This document shows positions 50,465-58,961 of a stretch of 64,000 bases of DNA, in pieces. Location of the stretch: assembly GCA_031410595.1 (NCBI GenBank), contig JANNZM010000143.1, positions 40,976 through 104,975 of the forward strand, written 5' to 3'. The notes beneath the pieces are model-generated. The model searched no databases and was not told the origin of the DNA. It saw nothing but the letters and a program-made list of their open reading frames with translations. Position 1 is the first letter of the stretch. Every line of letters begins with the position of its first letter. This DNA comes from JANMCE01 sp031410595 (lineage in GTDB: Bacteria > Actinomycetota > Acidimicrobiia > Acidimicrobiales > Ilumatobacteraceae). The position numbers and the translations under genes were made by a program.

Positions 50465-51696
50465 CCAAGTCTGTTGTCATCATCGGTGGCGGGCTCATCG
50501 GCCTGTCCACCGCGTTCTTCCTCACCGAACTGGGTGGTACCGAGGTCACCATCATCGACCACGGCAAGTTAGGCGGCGGAGCAGCACGCGGCAATGCTGG
50601 CTACATGTGCGGTTCGATCCTTGAGCCGCTCGCCAATCCCGCCGCTATTCCTGCCGCCTTCAAGTCGTTGAAAGACCCGACCCGTGCACTGCGCGTCGAC
50701 CCGACCAAGCTCCCATCGCTGCTCCCGTGGTTCGTGAAGTTCGCTTCACGGTCAACCGCCGCCACCCATCGCAAGACCAGCACCGAGCTGGTCAACTTCA
50801 ATCGACCGATGCTGCAGCTGATGGAACAGATGACCGCCGCGGGCATCGACGTCACGCAAGGCAAGGGTCTGGTCGTGCCGTTCCACGACGAGGGGCTGGC
50901 CAGGCACTGGGGTGACGTCATGTCGCCGATGTCGGAGATGCTGGGTTACCCCACCCTCAAGATGCTCGGGGGTGATGAGCTGCGCAAGGTTGTGCCCGCT
51001 CTCACCGACCACATCAACGCCGGGTTCGTCATGGAAGCAGACCGCTCCATTGATCCTCGCCGCTACGTCGACACCATGATCGATGTCATCCGATCGCGCG
51101 GTGTTCGCATCATCGAGGACGCTCCGATCCGCTCCTTCGAGTACGGCAATGGCCGCATTGGCGCAGTGAAGACCGCGCAGGGCAGCGTCGCCGGTGGCGA
51201 ATTCGTTCTTGCCGTCGGCAGCGGCAGTCGGGTCATGGGCAAAATGCTCGGGCTGCGCATTCCGGTCATCGCCGGTCAGGGCTACAACGTGGCCCTGCCG
51301 AAGGACGCTGGCATGGAGTCCCCGGTCATTTTCGAAGAAGCGCACGCGGCATCCACGCCCTTCGACGATCAGATTCGTCTTGGTGGCACCATGGAGTTCG
51401 CTGGCGACAACCCGAAGTTCGATGGGCGACGCGTCGATGCCATCGTCAACTCGATGCGCAAATTCGTCAACCTCGACTGGGAAAAGCGCACGGGAACCTG
51501 GGCCGGTTGCCGCCCCATGACAGCCGACGGCAAACCGTTTATCGGCAGGCCCAAGGGTTGGCAGAACCTGACGCTTGCAACCGGTCACGGCATGTTCGGT
51601 CTTACGCTGTCACCCGTGACCGGCCACGTGGTGAGCGAACTCTTGGTGCATGGCCAAGCGTCAGCCGATCTCACACCGTTCCACCCGAATCGCTAA
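50461..51696 (+). CDS. FAD-dependent D-amino-acid (D-hydroxyproline-type) dehydrogenase
   Basis: A 411-residue DAO-family flavoprotein. It has the dinucleotide motif VVIIGGGLIGLSTAFFL, the GGGAARGNAGYMCGS block, and the late GTWAGCRPMTADGKPFIGRP with TGHGMFGLTLSPVTG. It has DadA-like length and oxidises a D-amino acid to an imino acid with electrons to the respiratory chain. Linkage to a hydroxyproline epimerase and a DapA-like deaminase points to cis-4-hydroxy-D-proline as substrate (LhpB-type reaction). The ATG overlaps the OCD-like stop, so the two are translationally coupled. It converges on the epimerase. Confidence 0.87.
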   Translation: MTKSVVIIGGGLIGLSTAFFLTELGGTEVTIIDHGKLGGGAARGNAGYMCGSILEPLANPAAIPAAFKSLKDPTRALRVDPTKLPSLLPWFVKFASRSTAATHRKTSTELVNFNRPMLQLMEQMTAAGIDVTQGKGLVVPFHDEGLARHWGDVMSPMSEMLGYPTLKMLGGDELRKVVPALTDHINAGFVMEADRSIDPRRYVDTMIDVIRSRGVRIIEDAPIRSFEYGNGRIGAVKTAQGSVAGGEFVLAVGSGSRVMGKMLGLRIPVIAGQGYNVALPKDAGMESPVIFEEAHAASTPFDDQIRLGGTMEFAGDNPKFDGRRVDAIVNSMRKFVNLDWEKRTGTWAGCRPMTADGKPFIGRPKGWQNLTLATGHGMFGLTLSPVTGHVVSELLVHGQASADLTPFHPNR

Positions 51697-51705
51697 CGCC
51701 GCAGG

Positions 51706-52740
51706 CTAAGAACCGCCGATTTCACGGCCCCACACATCAGAGAGCACAAACCCGGTCTGGTACGGATCGGTGGGGTCAACAGCCGAGGTCCGCGTGCCCA
51801 CCACCCAACCACGACCGGAGATCGACGGCACCACAGCCGGGCGGCCGGCAACGGTGGTGTCGCTCAGAATGCTCACGTTGAACTCGCTGTCAATCAGCGA
51901 CCGGGCCACGAACTGCTGGCCGACCGCGGCCTGACCGCGGGCCGACATCACGGCGAGTCGAGCCGAGTTTCCGGTACCGCACGGTGACCGATCAACCCGA
52001 CCACTCAACACGGTGGCGCCGCGCAACGACCCGTTGGCCGGATCATCATTGCCCGTGACCATCACGTAGGAGATGAAGTCGATCTCGGGCACTTCAGGGT
52101 GCTTCACGCTGATCTCTCGGCGAGCCGCAGCCGACACCAGTTCGGCTGCTTCCACTACGTCTCGGGCCGACCCTCTGTTGAGGGTGACGCCGAGTTGCTT
52201 GGAGTCAACCAGCACGTAGTAGCAACCGCCGTAGGCAACGTCGACCATAATCCGACCGACACCGGGCACGTCGAGCGGCACGTCAAGCGCTTCCACAAAC
52301 GACGGCACACCTTGCAGGGTGACCCGCTCACAACGTCCGTCGCGACACGTCGCCTTCACTCGTACCAGACCGGCTGCGGTCTCGAGGACCACATTCGTTT
52401 CGGGTTCGGTCATGGGCACCACGCCGGTTTCGAGGAGCGCCGTCACCACGCAGATCGTGTTTGATCCGCTCATGGCGTGGGCACGATCGGCCTGCAAGAT
52501 GATGAACCCCGCATCAGCCTCGGGATCGTTGGAGGGAAACACCAGGTTGGCGCTGGCTTGCGGACGACCACGCGGTTCGAACGCGAGATAGCGACGGATC
52601 GAATCGTCCACCTCGTTCACATAGTGCAACTTCTCGCGCATGGTGACACCGGGAACCTCGAAAACGCTCCCGAGGTAACAGGTGCCCTGCTCACCCTCGG
52701 CGTGGGCCTCAACGGCCGTCAGCGTGCGGGTCTGTCGCAT
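51706..52740 (-). CDS. Hydroxyproline 2-epimerase / proline racemase family, Ser-Cys active-site variant
   Basis: A 344-residue proline-racemase-fold enzyme with conserved GGCYYVLVDSKQLG and DRSPCGTGNSARLA. The second catalytic Cys is C254. The first catalytic position reads MSGSNTIC, so Ser91 replaces the usual Cys of the MCGHG motif. Cys/Cys enzymes are proline racemases or 4-hydroxyproline epimerases and Cys/Thr enzymes are trans-3-hydroxyproline dehydratases; a Ser/Cys class with epimerase activity has been described. The start overlaps the stop of the upstream DapA-like gene (TGATG). The hydroxyproline assignment rests on the neighbourhood. Confidence 0.82.
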   Translation of the reverse strand: MRQTRTLTAVEAHAEGEQGTCYLGSVFEVPGVTMREKLHYVNEVDDSIRRYLAFEPRGRPQASANLVFPSNDPEADAGFIILQADRAHAMSGSNTICVVTALLETGVVPMTEPETNVVLETAAGLVRVKATCRDGRCERVTLQGVPSFVEALDVPLDVPGVGRIMVDVAYGGCYYVLVDSKQLGVTLNRGSARDVVEAAELVSAAARREISVKHPEVPEIDFISYVMVTGNDDPANGSLRGATVLSGRVDRSPCGTGNSARLAVMSARGQAAVGQQFVARSLIDSEFNVSILSDTTVAGRPAVVPSISGRGWVVGTRTSAVDPTDPYQTGFVLSDVWGREIGGS

Positions 52741-53642
52741 CAGCCGAGATCAAGCGCGAGGGCTTGGTCGAGCACCCGCAACGTTTCGGCCGCGACGTCG
52801 TCCAGCAGCGGCAAGAGCGGCTGACGAACATCACCGCACTGGATGCCTTGATGGCCAAGGCCAAGCTTGGCTTTCTGGTTGTACGAACCGCTCTCCATGT
52901 TCTGCACCCACGGCAGCATGCCGTCGAAGATGCGCACCGCCTCGGCATGATCACCACGGAGCGACGCGTCGAGCAGCATCACGTGGTGCTTGGGCAGCAC
53001 GTTGGAGGTACCGGCCAGCCAGCTGCGTACGCCCCACACGAAGTAGTCGACGGCCTGATCATCGGAGCCGCACATGATTTCGATCTTGCCCGCATAGCGC
53101 TTGCGCATGGCCAGGAAACGGGAGAAGTCGCCGCTCGACTCCTTGATGCCAACAATCTCGGGGATGTCGACAACGGCATCGAGGCACTCGAACCCGATCT
53201 CAATACCAGCGCGGGCCGGGTAGTTGTACAGAATGATCGGCAGGCCAACTTCACTCGCCACCGAGGCGTAGTGGGCGGCCAACTCGCGTTGTGTCGGAAG
53301 TGACGTGTAGGGGGCGGCCAGCATCAGCGCGTCGTACCCGAGGTCACGGGCAATGAGGCCGTGGGCGATGACTTCGCGGGTGGAACCGGCGTTGCAACCG
53401 GCCACCATCTGGGCTCGGCCGGCGGCAACCTCGACCGCTTGACGAGCGAGTTGCGTGCGCTCATCGGTGCTGAGCGCGTAGTACTCCCCCGTGGTGCCGT
53501 TGGCAACCAAGCCGCGCACGCCACCGGCGAGGCAGAACTCAATCACCTTCGCAAAGCCGTCCAGATCAAGGTCGCCATTGGCATGCATCGGCGCCACGAT
53601 CGGGGTGTAGACGCCTTCGAGTTCAAGAGAAAGTTTGGCCAT
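52740..53642 (-). CDS. DapA/NanA-family lyase (candidate pyrroline-4-hydroxy-2-carboxylate deaminase)
   Basis: A 300-residue class I Schiff-base aldolase-fold enzyme. The Schiff-base Lys is in IVGIKESSGD near residue 164, the assisting Tyr in ILYNYPARAG, and the carboxylate-binding GTTGEYYALS takes the place of GTTGE in DapA. In hydroxyproline catabolism the DapA homologue LhpC deaminates and opens 1-pyrroline-4-hydroxy-2-carboxylate to 2-oxoglutarate semialdehyde, and the neighbourhood fits that. A leaderless promoter (TACACT, 6-nt gap) supports ATG 53642; TTG 53648 is less likely. The epimerase follows in the same operon. Confidence 0.82.
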   Translation of the reverse strand: MAKLSLELEGVYTPIVAPMHANGDLDLDGFAKVIEFCLAGGVRGLVANGTTGEYYALSTDERTQLARQAVEVAAGRAQMVAGCNAGSTREVIAHGLIARDLGYDALMLAAPYTSLPTQRELAAHYASVASEVGLPIILYNYPARAGIEIGFECLDAVVDIPEIVGIKESSGDFSRFLAMRKRYAGKIEIMCGSDDQAVDYFVWGVRSWLAGTSNVLPKHHVMLLDASLRGDHAEAVRIFDGMLPWVQNMESGSYNQKAKLGLGHQGIQCGDVRQPLLPLLDDVAAETLRVLDQALALDLG

Positions 53643-53669
53643 CACCAAAGTGTAGTGACACCTGTCCAG

Positions 53670-54605
53670 CTACTCACTCGGGACCGACGCCATGACCGCT
53701 TTCAGCGCCTGGGCCGCGCCCATCAGTCCGGCGCTTTCGAAGGGAATGACGATCTTGGCGTTCTCACTGTCGGCAAACTTGCTCAACGTCTCAAGTTGCA
53801 GAATGGCTATGAGTGACGGACTCGGGTTAGCGCTGTCGATGGCTCCGTAGACACTGGCGATGGCCTGGGCCTTGCCTTCGGCCTCCAGGATGTAGGCCTG
53901 CCGGTTGCCTTCGGCCCGAAGAATGGCCGCCGCCCGCTCACCTTCCGCGGCGCGGATCGCCGCCTTGGCCGCACCGTCGGCAATGTTGATTGCGGACTGT
54001 TGGTTTCCTTCCGACTGGAGAATCTTGGCCCGCTTCTCCTGATCGGCCTGCTTTTGCAACGCCAGCGCTTCCAGGATCTTTGGCGGCGGCGTGATCTCCA
54101 CAATTTCGATGCGGGCGATGCGGATGCCCCACTTGTCGGTGACCGCTTCCATCTGCAGCTGCACGTCGGTGTTGATCCGTTCCCGCTCCGACAGGGCCTC
54201 ATCGAGCGACAGCGTGCCGATGACCGAACGCAGCGCAGTACGAGCAAGGGCGTCGATGGCCACGTCGAAGTTAGCCACGCTGAACAGCGCCTGCTTGGCG
54301 TCGACGATCTGGGTGAAGATCGTGGCGTTCACCGTGACGACCACGTTGTCCTTGGTGATGACCTCCTGACGGTCTCCGGGCACGGGGATTTCGCGCATGT
54401 CCACCCGCTTTAGGTCATCGATGAACGGCGCGATGATGACCAGCCCGGGTTCATGCGTCTTGCGGTACTCACCGAGACGTTTCACCACGCCGACTTCACC
54501 CTGTTGCACGATGTTCACCATCTTTCGGAGCATGAACAGCAACACCGCGATGATCAAACCGGCGAAGACAAGACTGACAATGGCAACGGGACTTATGGCA
54601 AGCAT
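53670..54605 (-). CDS. SPFH/band 7 (stomatin/QmcA-like) membrane protein
   Basis: A 311-residue protein with one N-terminal span (IVSLVFAGLIIAVLLFMLRK) and an SPFH domain (QQGEVGVVKRLGEYRKTHEP, ITKDNVVVTVNATIFTQIVD, FARTALRSVIG-type RTALRSVIGTLSLDEALSER). A long Ala/Glu/Lys-rich coiled coil follows (about 180-260). It builds multimeric membrane scaffolds. NfeD proteins are known partners of stomatins, and here the upstream gene ends with an NfeD domain. It overlaps that gene by 13 nt and has AGGAG before its ATG. It is the third gene of the sigma/anti-sigma operon. Confidence 0.9.
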   Translation of the reverse strand: MLAISPVAIVSLVFAGLIIAVLLFMLRKMVNIVQQGEVGVVKRLGEYRKTHEPGLVIIAPFIDDLKRVDMREIPVPGDRQEVITKDNVVVTVNATIFTQIVDAKQALFSVANFDVAIDALARTALRSVIGTLSLDEALSERERINTDVQLQMEAVTDKWGIRIARIEIVEITPPPKILEALALQKQADQEKRAKILQSEGNQQSAINIADGAAKAAIRAAEGERAAAILRAEGNRQAYILEAEGKAQAIASVYGAIDSANPSPSLIAILQLETLSKFADSENAKIVIPFESAGLMGAAQALKAVMASVPSE

Positions 54606-55405
54606 TCGTACTCCTCATAGGCGGGTGTGACGGTAAGCGTGGTGCCGACAACAGCGGTGACGATGATGTGAGTGGCGGGCGGAATGGGCGGGCTGAAGGT
54701 TGCGGTTGCCGCCAGCCAGTTCTCGCCCAGGAGCCGCACGTGGCCACCCGGATGTGGCCCCACTTCATCGGTCGTTATGCCCTTCGCGCCAACGAGGCCG
54801 CCATGCACGCCGCCGATCACCAGACCGGGACCTCGGCGCGCAAAGGCACGACTCATGTGCGGTCGGACCGCGACCAATCCCACTGCCGCCACGATGATGG
54901 CTACCAAAATCTGAAGAGGAATGGCCGTCGGTACGAACACCGCCGTGGCGGCCGCCGCCAGCGCGCCGATGGCACCAAACATCGCGAAGAAGGCCAAGTG
55001 ATGCATTTCGACGGCAAGCAGCACCACGCCGATGAGCACCCAGATCAGAATGGTCACCAACCGTCGCGTCGGTTGGACCGATTGGGCTGCGCTCGCGGTC
55101 GCGGGCACCTCGACCAGGCTGGTCACCGGAGCGACGGACGCCGACGGTGCCGTCGCCAACGTGACCGAGGGTTCACCGGTGCGAATCTGTGCCGGCTGGC
55201 GGGCGAGGCTGATCAAACCGGCTCCGATGCCAAACACCAGCACCGCGGCCATCACCCACAGCAACGCTACGGCTCGCGGCCGACGATGCGTGCGCGCATC
55301 GAGCCGCGTAACCGACGCGTCGGCTCTGGCGGCGAGCGGCGGGGGCGCCAGATCGAGAATGTCACCAAGAGCCGGACGGAGATCGTCGTCGAGTGATTCA
55401 CTCAT
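54593..55405 (-). CDS. Anti-sigma-like N-terminus fused to NfeD domain
   Basis: A 270-residue membrane protein. Residues 1-45 are an acidic cytosolic head (MSESLDDDLRPALGDILDLA) followed by one span (about 47-68), the layout of a membrane-anchored anti-sigma or ECF-linked regulator. A Ser/Ala/Thr-rich linker leads to an NfeD unit with three spans (ILIWVLIGVVLLAVEMHHLA, FVPTAIPLQILVAIIVAAVG) and a C-terminal OB-fold-like tail. The ATG overlaps the sigma-factor TGA (ATGA); a longer upstream frame overlaps sigma and is rejected. The anti-sigma role is inferred from position and layout, since no canonical ZAS motif is visible. Confidence 0.72.
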   Translation of the reverse strand: MSESLDDDLRPALGDILDLAPPPLAARADASVTRLDARTHRRPRAVALLWVMAAVLVFGIGAGLISLARQPAQIRTGEPSVTLATAPSASVAPVTSLVEVPATASAAQSVQPTRRLVTILIWVLIGVVLLAVEMHHLAFFAMFGAIGALAAAATAVFVPTAIPLQILVAIIVAAVGLVAVRPHMSRAFARRGPGLVIGGVHGGLVGAKGITTDEVGPHPGGHVRLLGENWLAATATFSPPIPPATHIIVTAVVGTTLTVTPAYEEYECLP

Positions 55406-55875
55406 CGCAAAGCCTTCCGTAAGTGCACCCGAGCGCGAGCGAGGTGACGGCGAACGCTGTCGGCGCTGATACCGAGCAAGGTCGCAATCTGGGTGGCGTC
55501 CAAGTCTTCCCAATAGGTGAAGTAGACCACCGATCGTTGCTGCACGCTCAGCGCGGCAACGGCTCGACGAATATCGAGTTGGCTCTCATGCGGTGGCGAG
55601 ACCGCCGGTAGGACCGCGTGCAGGTCGCGGACCTGTCGCCTCTGCCGACTCCGCATCTGATCGAGTGCCGTGTTGGTAACAGCGCGAAACAGATACGCAC
55701 GCTCATGTTCCATCTCCCAGCGCGGCGACCGCTCGAACTTGGCAAAGGTGATCGACACCACGTCGGCCGCGTCATTCGGGCCGACAAGCAGCGTGGCGTA
55801 CCGCAACAGCTCTGCCGCATGTCTATCCCACAGTTCGGCCTGCCCCAGTTGCCGGGGCGCGTCCACAGTGGTCAT
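55402..55875 (-). CDS. ECF-type RNA polymerase sigma factor
   Basis: A 157-residue sigma-70 family ECF factor. Region 2 is ELLRYATLLVGPNDAADVVS followed by ERAYLFRAVTNTALDQMRSR; region 4 is LSVQQRSVVYFTYWEDLDAT and IATLLGISADSVRRHLARAR. ATG 55875 follows a good AAAGGAAG ribosome-binding site; upstream in-frame ATGs are unsupported. It heads a three-gene operon (sigma, anti-sigma/NfeD fusion, SPFH protein) and probably responds to membrane or envelope stress through the downstream membrane protein. Its regulon is unknown. Confidence 0.9.
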   Translation of the reverse strand: MTTVDAPRQLGQAELWDRHAAELLRYATLLVGPNDAADVVSITFAKFERSPRWEMEHERAYLFRAVTNTALDQMRSRQRRQVRDLHAVLPAVSPPHESQLDIRRAVAALSVQQRSVVYFTYWEDLDATQIATLLGISADSVRRHLARARVHLRKALR

Positions 55876-56046
55876 CACACTTCCTTTGACGTCACCGAGC
55901 CGCTTGGGCATGGACAGCCAATCCAAAAAGTCGAAAAGAATTTCCAACAGCCAGTCTGCCTGACCGGACGCCGTTTCACACCCAGCCTCCTATTCTCGGT
56001 TCGCGGTAGCGTCTTGTCAGGGCTCTTTCAGCGAACGGGGAACGAC

Positions 56047-57783
56047 ATGCACGACCTGGTGATTCAGGGCGGAACGGTGGTGGACGGCACCGGGGCGGCA
56101 CGAGTGCGGGCCGACGTTGCGGTCGATGACGGCATCATCACCGCCGTCGGCACCGATGTCGGCAGTGGCCGCCGCACGATCGATGCGGAGGGCAAGCTAG
56201 TCACGCCCGGTTGGGTGGATATCCACACCCACTACGACGGGCAGATCACGTGGGATCCAGTGTTGGCGCCGTCGTCGATCAACGGGGTGACGTCCATCGT
56301 GGTCGGAAACTGCGGCGTGGGTTTTGCTCCCGCCCGACCCGATCGTCACGACTGGCTCATCTCGTTGCTGGAGGGCGTGGAGGACATTCCTGGAACGGCG
56401 CTCACCGAAGGCATGACCTGGGGATGGGAATCGTTCCCGCAGTACCTCGACGTGCTTGCCTGCCGGCAGTGGACGATCGATGTCGGCACCCAGGTTCCGC
56501 ACGCCGCGCTGCGAACCTACGTGATGGGTAAGCGTGGCGCCGACCACACGGTTCGTGCCGATGCCGATCACATTGCCGAGATGGCTTCGCTCTGCGAAGC
56601 CGCGGTGCGGGCGGGTGCACTCGGGTTCACAACGTCGCGCACCTGGGTGCATCGCACAAGTATCGGCGAGACAATCGGCACCCTCACCGCTTCGACCGAT
56701 GAGGTGCTGGGTCTCGCGTCGGCTCTTCGCATGGCCGGCACCGGTGTTATCCAATTGATTTCGGACGCGTACCAAACCACCGATCTCGATTTGGTTGCAA
56801 GTGAAACTGCTTTGCTCTCGCGTATTGCATTGGAAGTGGGGCGACCGCTCAGCTTTACCGTTCAGCAAAATGACGATGCGCCCGACCGATTCCGCGATCT
56901 GCTCCGCAACATCGCAACATGGAACTCGGCCGGTGCTCACGCACGCGCCCAGGTCGCGGTGCGGCCGATAGGTGTGCTGGCCGGACTCACAGCGACCGCC
57001 AACCCACTCATCTTCTGCTCGAGCTATCAGTCCATCAGCCGACGACCGCTGGCCGAAAGAGTCACCGCGTTGCATGACCCTGCGTTCCGGGAACGGCTGT
57101 TGATCGAGCACGCCGAGGTGAAGGTGGATGGCTTCCTCGGCCTCATCCACGCCGGCTTCAACCGCATGTATCCGCTTACCGATCCGCCCAACTATGAGCC
57201 GACACCCGAACAAAGCGTGGCCGGTATCGCAGCCGCAGCCGGACGAGATCCGAGGGAGATGCTGTTCGACCTGCTGCTCACTGACGACGGCGCGCGCCTC
57301 CTGTACATCCCGCTCATGAACTACGCCCACGGCAGCCTGGACGACGTACGGGAAATGCTCACATCGCCGGACGCCATCGTCGGCCTGTCCGACGCCGGCG
57401 CACACTGCAACGCCATCTCCGACGGCTCGTTCCCCACTACCGCGCTGACCCACTGGACTCGCGATCGAACGCGAGGCGAGCGACTGCCATTGGAGATGAT
57501 GGTGCACCACCAAACCCAACGCACCGCCTCGCATGTCGGGTGGCTCGACCGTGGCGTGATCGCCCCCGGCTACCTCGCCGATATCAACGTGATCGATTAC
57601 GACAACCTCGCACTACGCCCGCCCCGAATCATCGCCGACCTTCCCGCCGGCGGCACCCGCCTCATGCAGGAAGCAACCGGCTATACCGCCACCATCAAAC
57701 GCGGCCACATCACCGTCGACAACGGCACCATCACCGACGCCCGCCCCGGCCGCCTCGTGCGCGGCACAACCAGCCATGGTTAG
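56047..57783 (+). CDS. N-acyl-D-amino-acid deacylase (amidohydrolase 3 / D-aminoacylase type)
   Basis: A 578-residue amidohydrolase. It has the N-terminal beta sandwich and metal motif TPGWVDIHTHYDGQITWDP near residue 60, NCGVGFAPARP, SSRTW-type SRTWVHR, and the late GLSDAGAHCNAISDGSFPTT. It removes the acyl group from N-acyl-D-amino acids or related compounds, using zinc. ATG 56047 is preceded by GGGGAACGAC; the long upstream frame is antisense to the sigma gene. Together with the hydroxyproline and D-amino-acid genes it fits D-amino-acid scavenging. The toxin gene vapC converges on its stop. Confidence 0.85.
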   Translation: MHDLVIQGGTVVDGTGAARVRADVAVDDGIITAVGTDVGSGRRTIDAEGKLVTPGWVDIHTHYDGQITWDPVLAPSSINGVTSIVVGNCGVGFAPARPDRHDWLISLLEGVEDIPGTALTEGMTWGWESFPQYLDVLACRQWTIDVGTQVPHAALRTYVMGKRGADHTVRADADHIAEMASLCEAAVRAGALGFTTSRTWVHRTSIGETIGTLTASTDEVLGLASALRMAGTGVIQLISDAYQTTDLDLVASETALLSRIALEVGRPLSFTVQQNDDAPDRFRDLLRNIATWNSAGAHARAQVAVRPIGVLAGLTATANPLIFCSSYQSISRRPLAERVTALHDPAFRERLLIEHAEVKVDGFLGLIHAGFNRMYPLTDPPNYEPTPEQSVAGIAAAAGRDPREMLFDLLLTDDGARLLYIPLMNYAHGSLDDVREMLTSPDAIVGLSDAGAHCNAISDGSFPTTALTHWTRDRTRGERLPLEMMVHHQTQRTASHVGWLDRGVIAPGYLADINVIDYDNLALRPPRIIADLPAGGTRLMQEATGYTATIKRGHITVDNGTITDARPGRLVRGTTSHG

Positions 57784-57795
57784 CGAATCCCGAGA

Positions 57796-58233
57796 TCACG
57801 GAGTCGGCGGCGTCCAGATGACTCCTGCCGAGTTCGGAATGACGTGCGTCGGCGTTCCGTCGTTGTGGGAGGCGAGCAGCAGCGGGCCGTCCGACGACAC
57901 AAGCACCCACGCGTTGTGCTGCGCCGTTGCCAGATGAAGCGCATCGGCGGTTGAAAGTCCAGTGTGACGATGCCGGAGACCAGCAGCCAGAACGCCACAT
58001 TCCATGGCCACCTCAGCCGACTTGAGACCCATACTGTCCACATCGCGCCGAAGCTCTTCAGCGTCAACCCCAACACGCAGGAGCACGTAAACGGCCTCGG
58101 ACACAATGACCGGCGTAACTCGGCAGTCGTGACCGTCGGAGAGCAACTTGCCAGCCGATACACCTCCGACCTCACCGAGCAGAACCGCCACGATTGCGCA
58201 TGCGTCAAATAGAAAGATTGGGCTCTCGCTCAC
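57796..58233 (-). CDS. vapC: VapC-type PIN-domain ribonuclease toxin
   Basis: A 145-residue PIN domain. The acidic residues are present in order: Asp10 in FLFDACAIVAVLL, Glu in PVIVSEAVYVLLR, Asp in GLSTADALHLATA, and Asp in LVSSDGPLLLA. Length is normal for VapC, a Mg2+-dependent RNase that halts growth by cutting tRNA or rRNA. It overlaps the antitoxin gene by 4 nt (ATGA). Target RNA unknown. It converges on the deacylase gene with 12 nt between stops. Confidence 0.88.
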   Translation of the reverse strand: MSESPIFLFDACAIVAVLLGEVGGVSAGKLLSDGHDCRVTPVIVSEAVYVLLRVGVDAEELRRDVDSMGLKSAEVAMECGVLAAGLRHRHTGLSTADALHLATAQHNAWVLVSSDGPLLLASHNDGTPTHVIPNSAGVIWTPPTP

Positions 58234-58454
58234 TCCCCGATCGCGATTTCTGCGTCACGTTGCCGGCGAACATCATCCGACGAGGCGGCCAAATGCGCGT
58301 ACTTTCCAAAGACGGTCCCCACGCCTATGGGAAAGACGATGAGATTCCCGTCGACGTCAACCCGCAGACCAACCCGCGCGGGGTTGCCAGCCTGACGACG
58401 CCAATCGGCGGGTAGCGAGATCGTCCCGTTTCGAGAAACCTTCATCGTATCCAT
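58230..58454 (-). CDS. vapB: AbrB/MazE-type VapB antitoxin
   Basis: A 74-residue SpoVT/AbrB-type DNA-binding antitoxin. It has the swapped-hairpin core MKVSRNGTISLPADWRRQAG then VGLRVDVDGNLIVFPI. The C-terminal 30 residues would wrap the VapC toxin. ATG 58454 lies 8 nt after a -10 TATAGT; ATG 58445 is an alternative. It is the first gene of the vapBC pair, with the AT-rich palindrome at 58485-58497 upstream, and probably represses its own promoter with VapC. Confidence 0.82.
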   Translation of the reverse strand: MDTMKVSRNGTISLPADWRRQAGNPARVGLRVDVDGNLIVFPIGVGTVFGKYAHLAASSDDVRRQRDAEIAIGE

Positions 58455-58479
58455 GCCCGCAAACTATAGTCGTGGATCT

Positions 58480-58497
58480 ATTATACAACAAAGTTGT
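58480..58497 (-). promoter_or_regulatory. vapBC promoter and AT-rich inverted repeat
   Basis: The minus strand carries a consensus -10 TATAAT (58485-58480), with a second TATAGT (58468-58463) nearer the vapB start. Overlapping it is a 5-3-5 inverted repeat ACAAC-aaa-GTTGT (58485-58497), a likely operator for VapB(C). No clear -35 was found. The stretch is markedly AT-rich compared with the surrounding genes. Confidence 0.6.
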
Positions 58498-58544
58498 TAT
58501 CATACATCCATTTCGGGTCGGTCACATCCACGACCACGCACGTA

Positions 58545-58961
58545 TCAGTGCCGAGGAAAGCGGAGGTGCTTTACGCCTGCTCGCGTGATGCTGGCGATCC
58601 AGGGGCCGTCGGGGTTCTCAGCAAGGAATCGCTCAAGCGCGTTCCACTGATCTACGAGCACCGTAAGCGTGGCCCACGTGCTCAGATTGCTCGCCTTCGT
58701 GAGCACGAAGCCGCGTAACCCTGCTTCGATGATGGCTTGCGCCTCGCCCGGCCTGGTACGGATTCGCTTGTCCCTCGTTATGACGGTGAGCCCCATCCGG
58801 CCAACGATGGGCAGCCATACATCGTCTTTCGTGCCAAGGGGAACGTCCGGCAATGCTTTGTGCCCAGGGTGGAGCACGTCACGCCGAGCCCACGCCAAAC
58901 TACGACCCAGCGCCAGGTCATTCTCGTCGACAAAGAACCTGGGGGCAGATGGTTGGCTCAC
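58545..58961 (-). CDS. PIN-like domain toxin (VapC45 type)
   Basis: A 138-residue protein with a short PIN-like fold. It has the opening FFVDENDLALGRSLA (Asp-Glu), DDVWLPIVGRMGLTVITRDK (Asp), and RIRTRPGEAQAI. This matches the PIN_10/VapC45-like group in which the toxin is transcribed with a DUF433 antitoxin, which is exactly its partner here. It overlaps that gene by 4 nt (ATGA). Likely an RNase toxin; target unknown. Confidence 0.8.
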   Translation of the reverse strand: MSQPSAPRFFVDENDLALGRSLAWARRDVLHPGHKALPDVPLGTKDDVWLPIVGRMGLTVITRDKRIRTRPGEAQAIIEAGLRGFVLTKASNLSTWATLTVLVDQWNALERFLAENPDGPWIASITRAGVKHLRFPRH

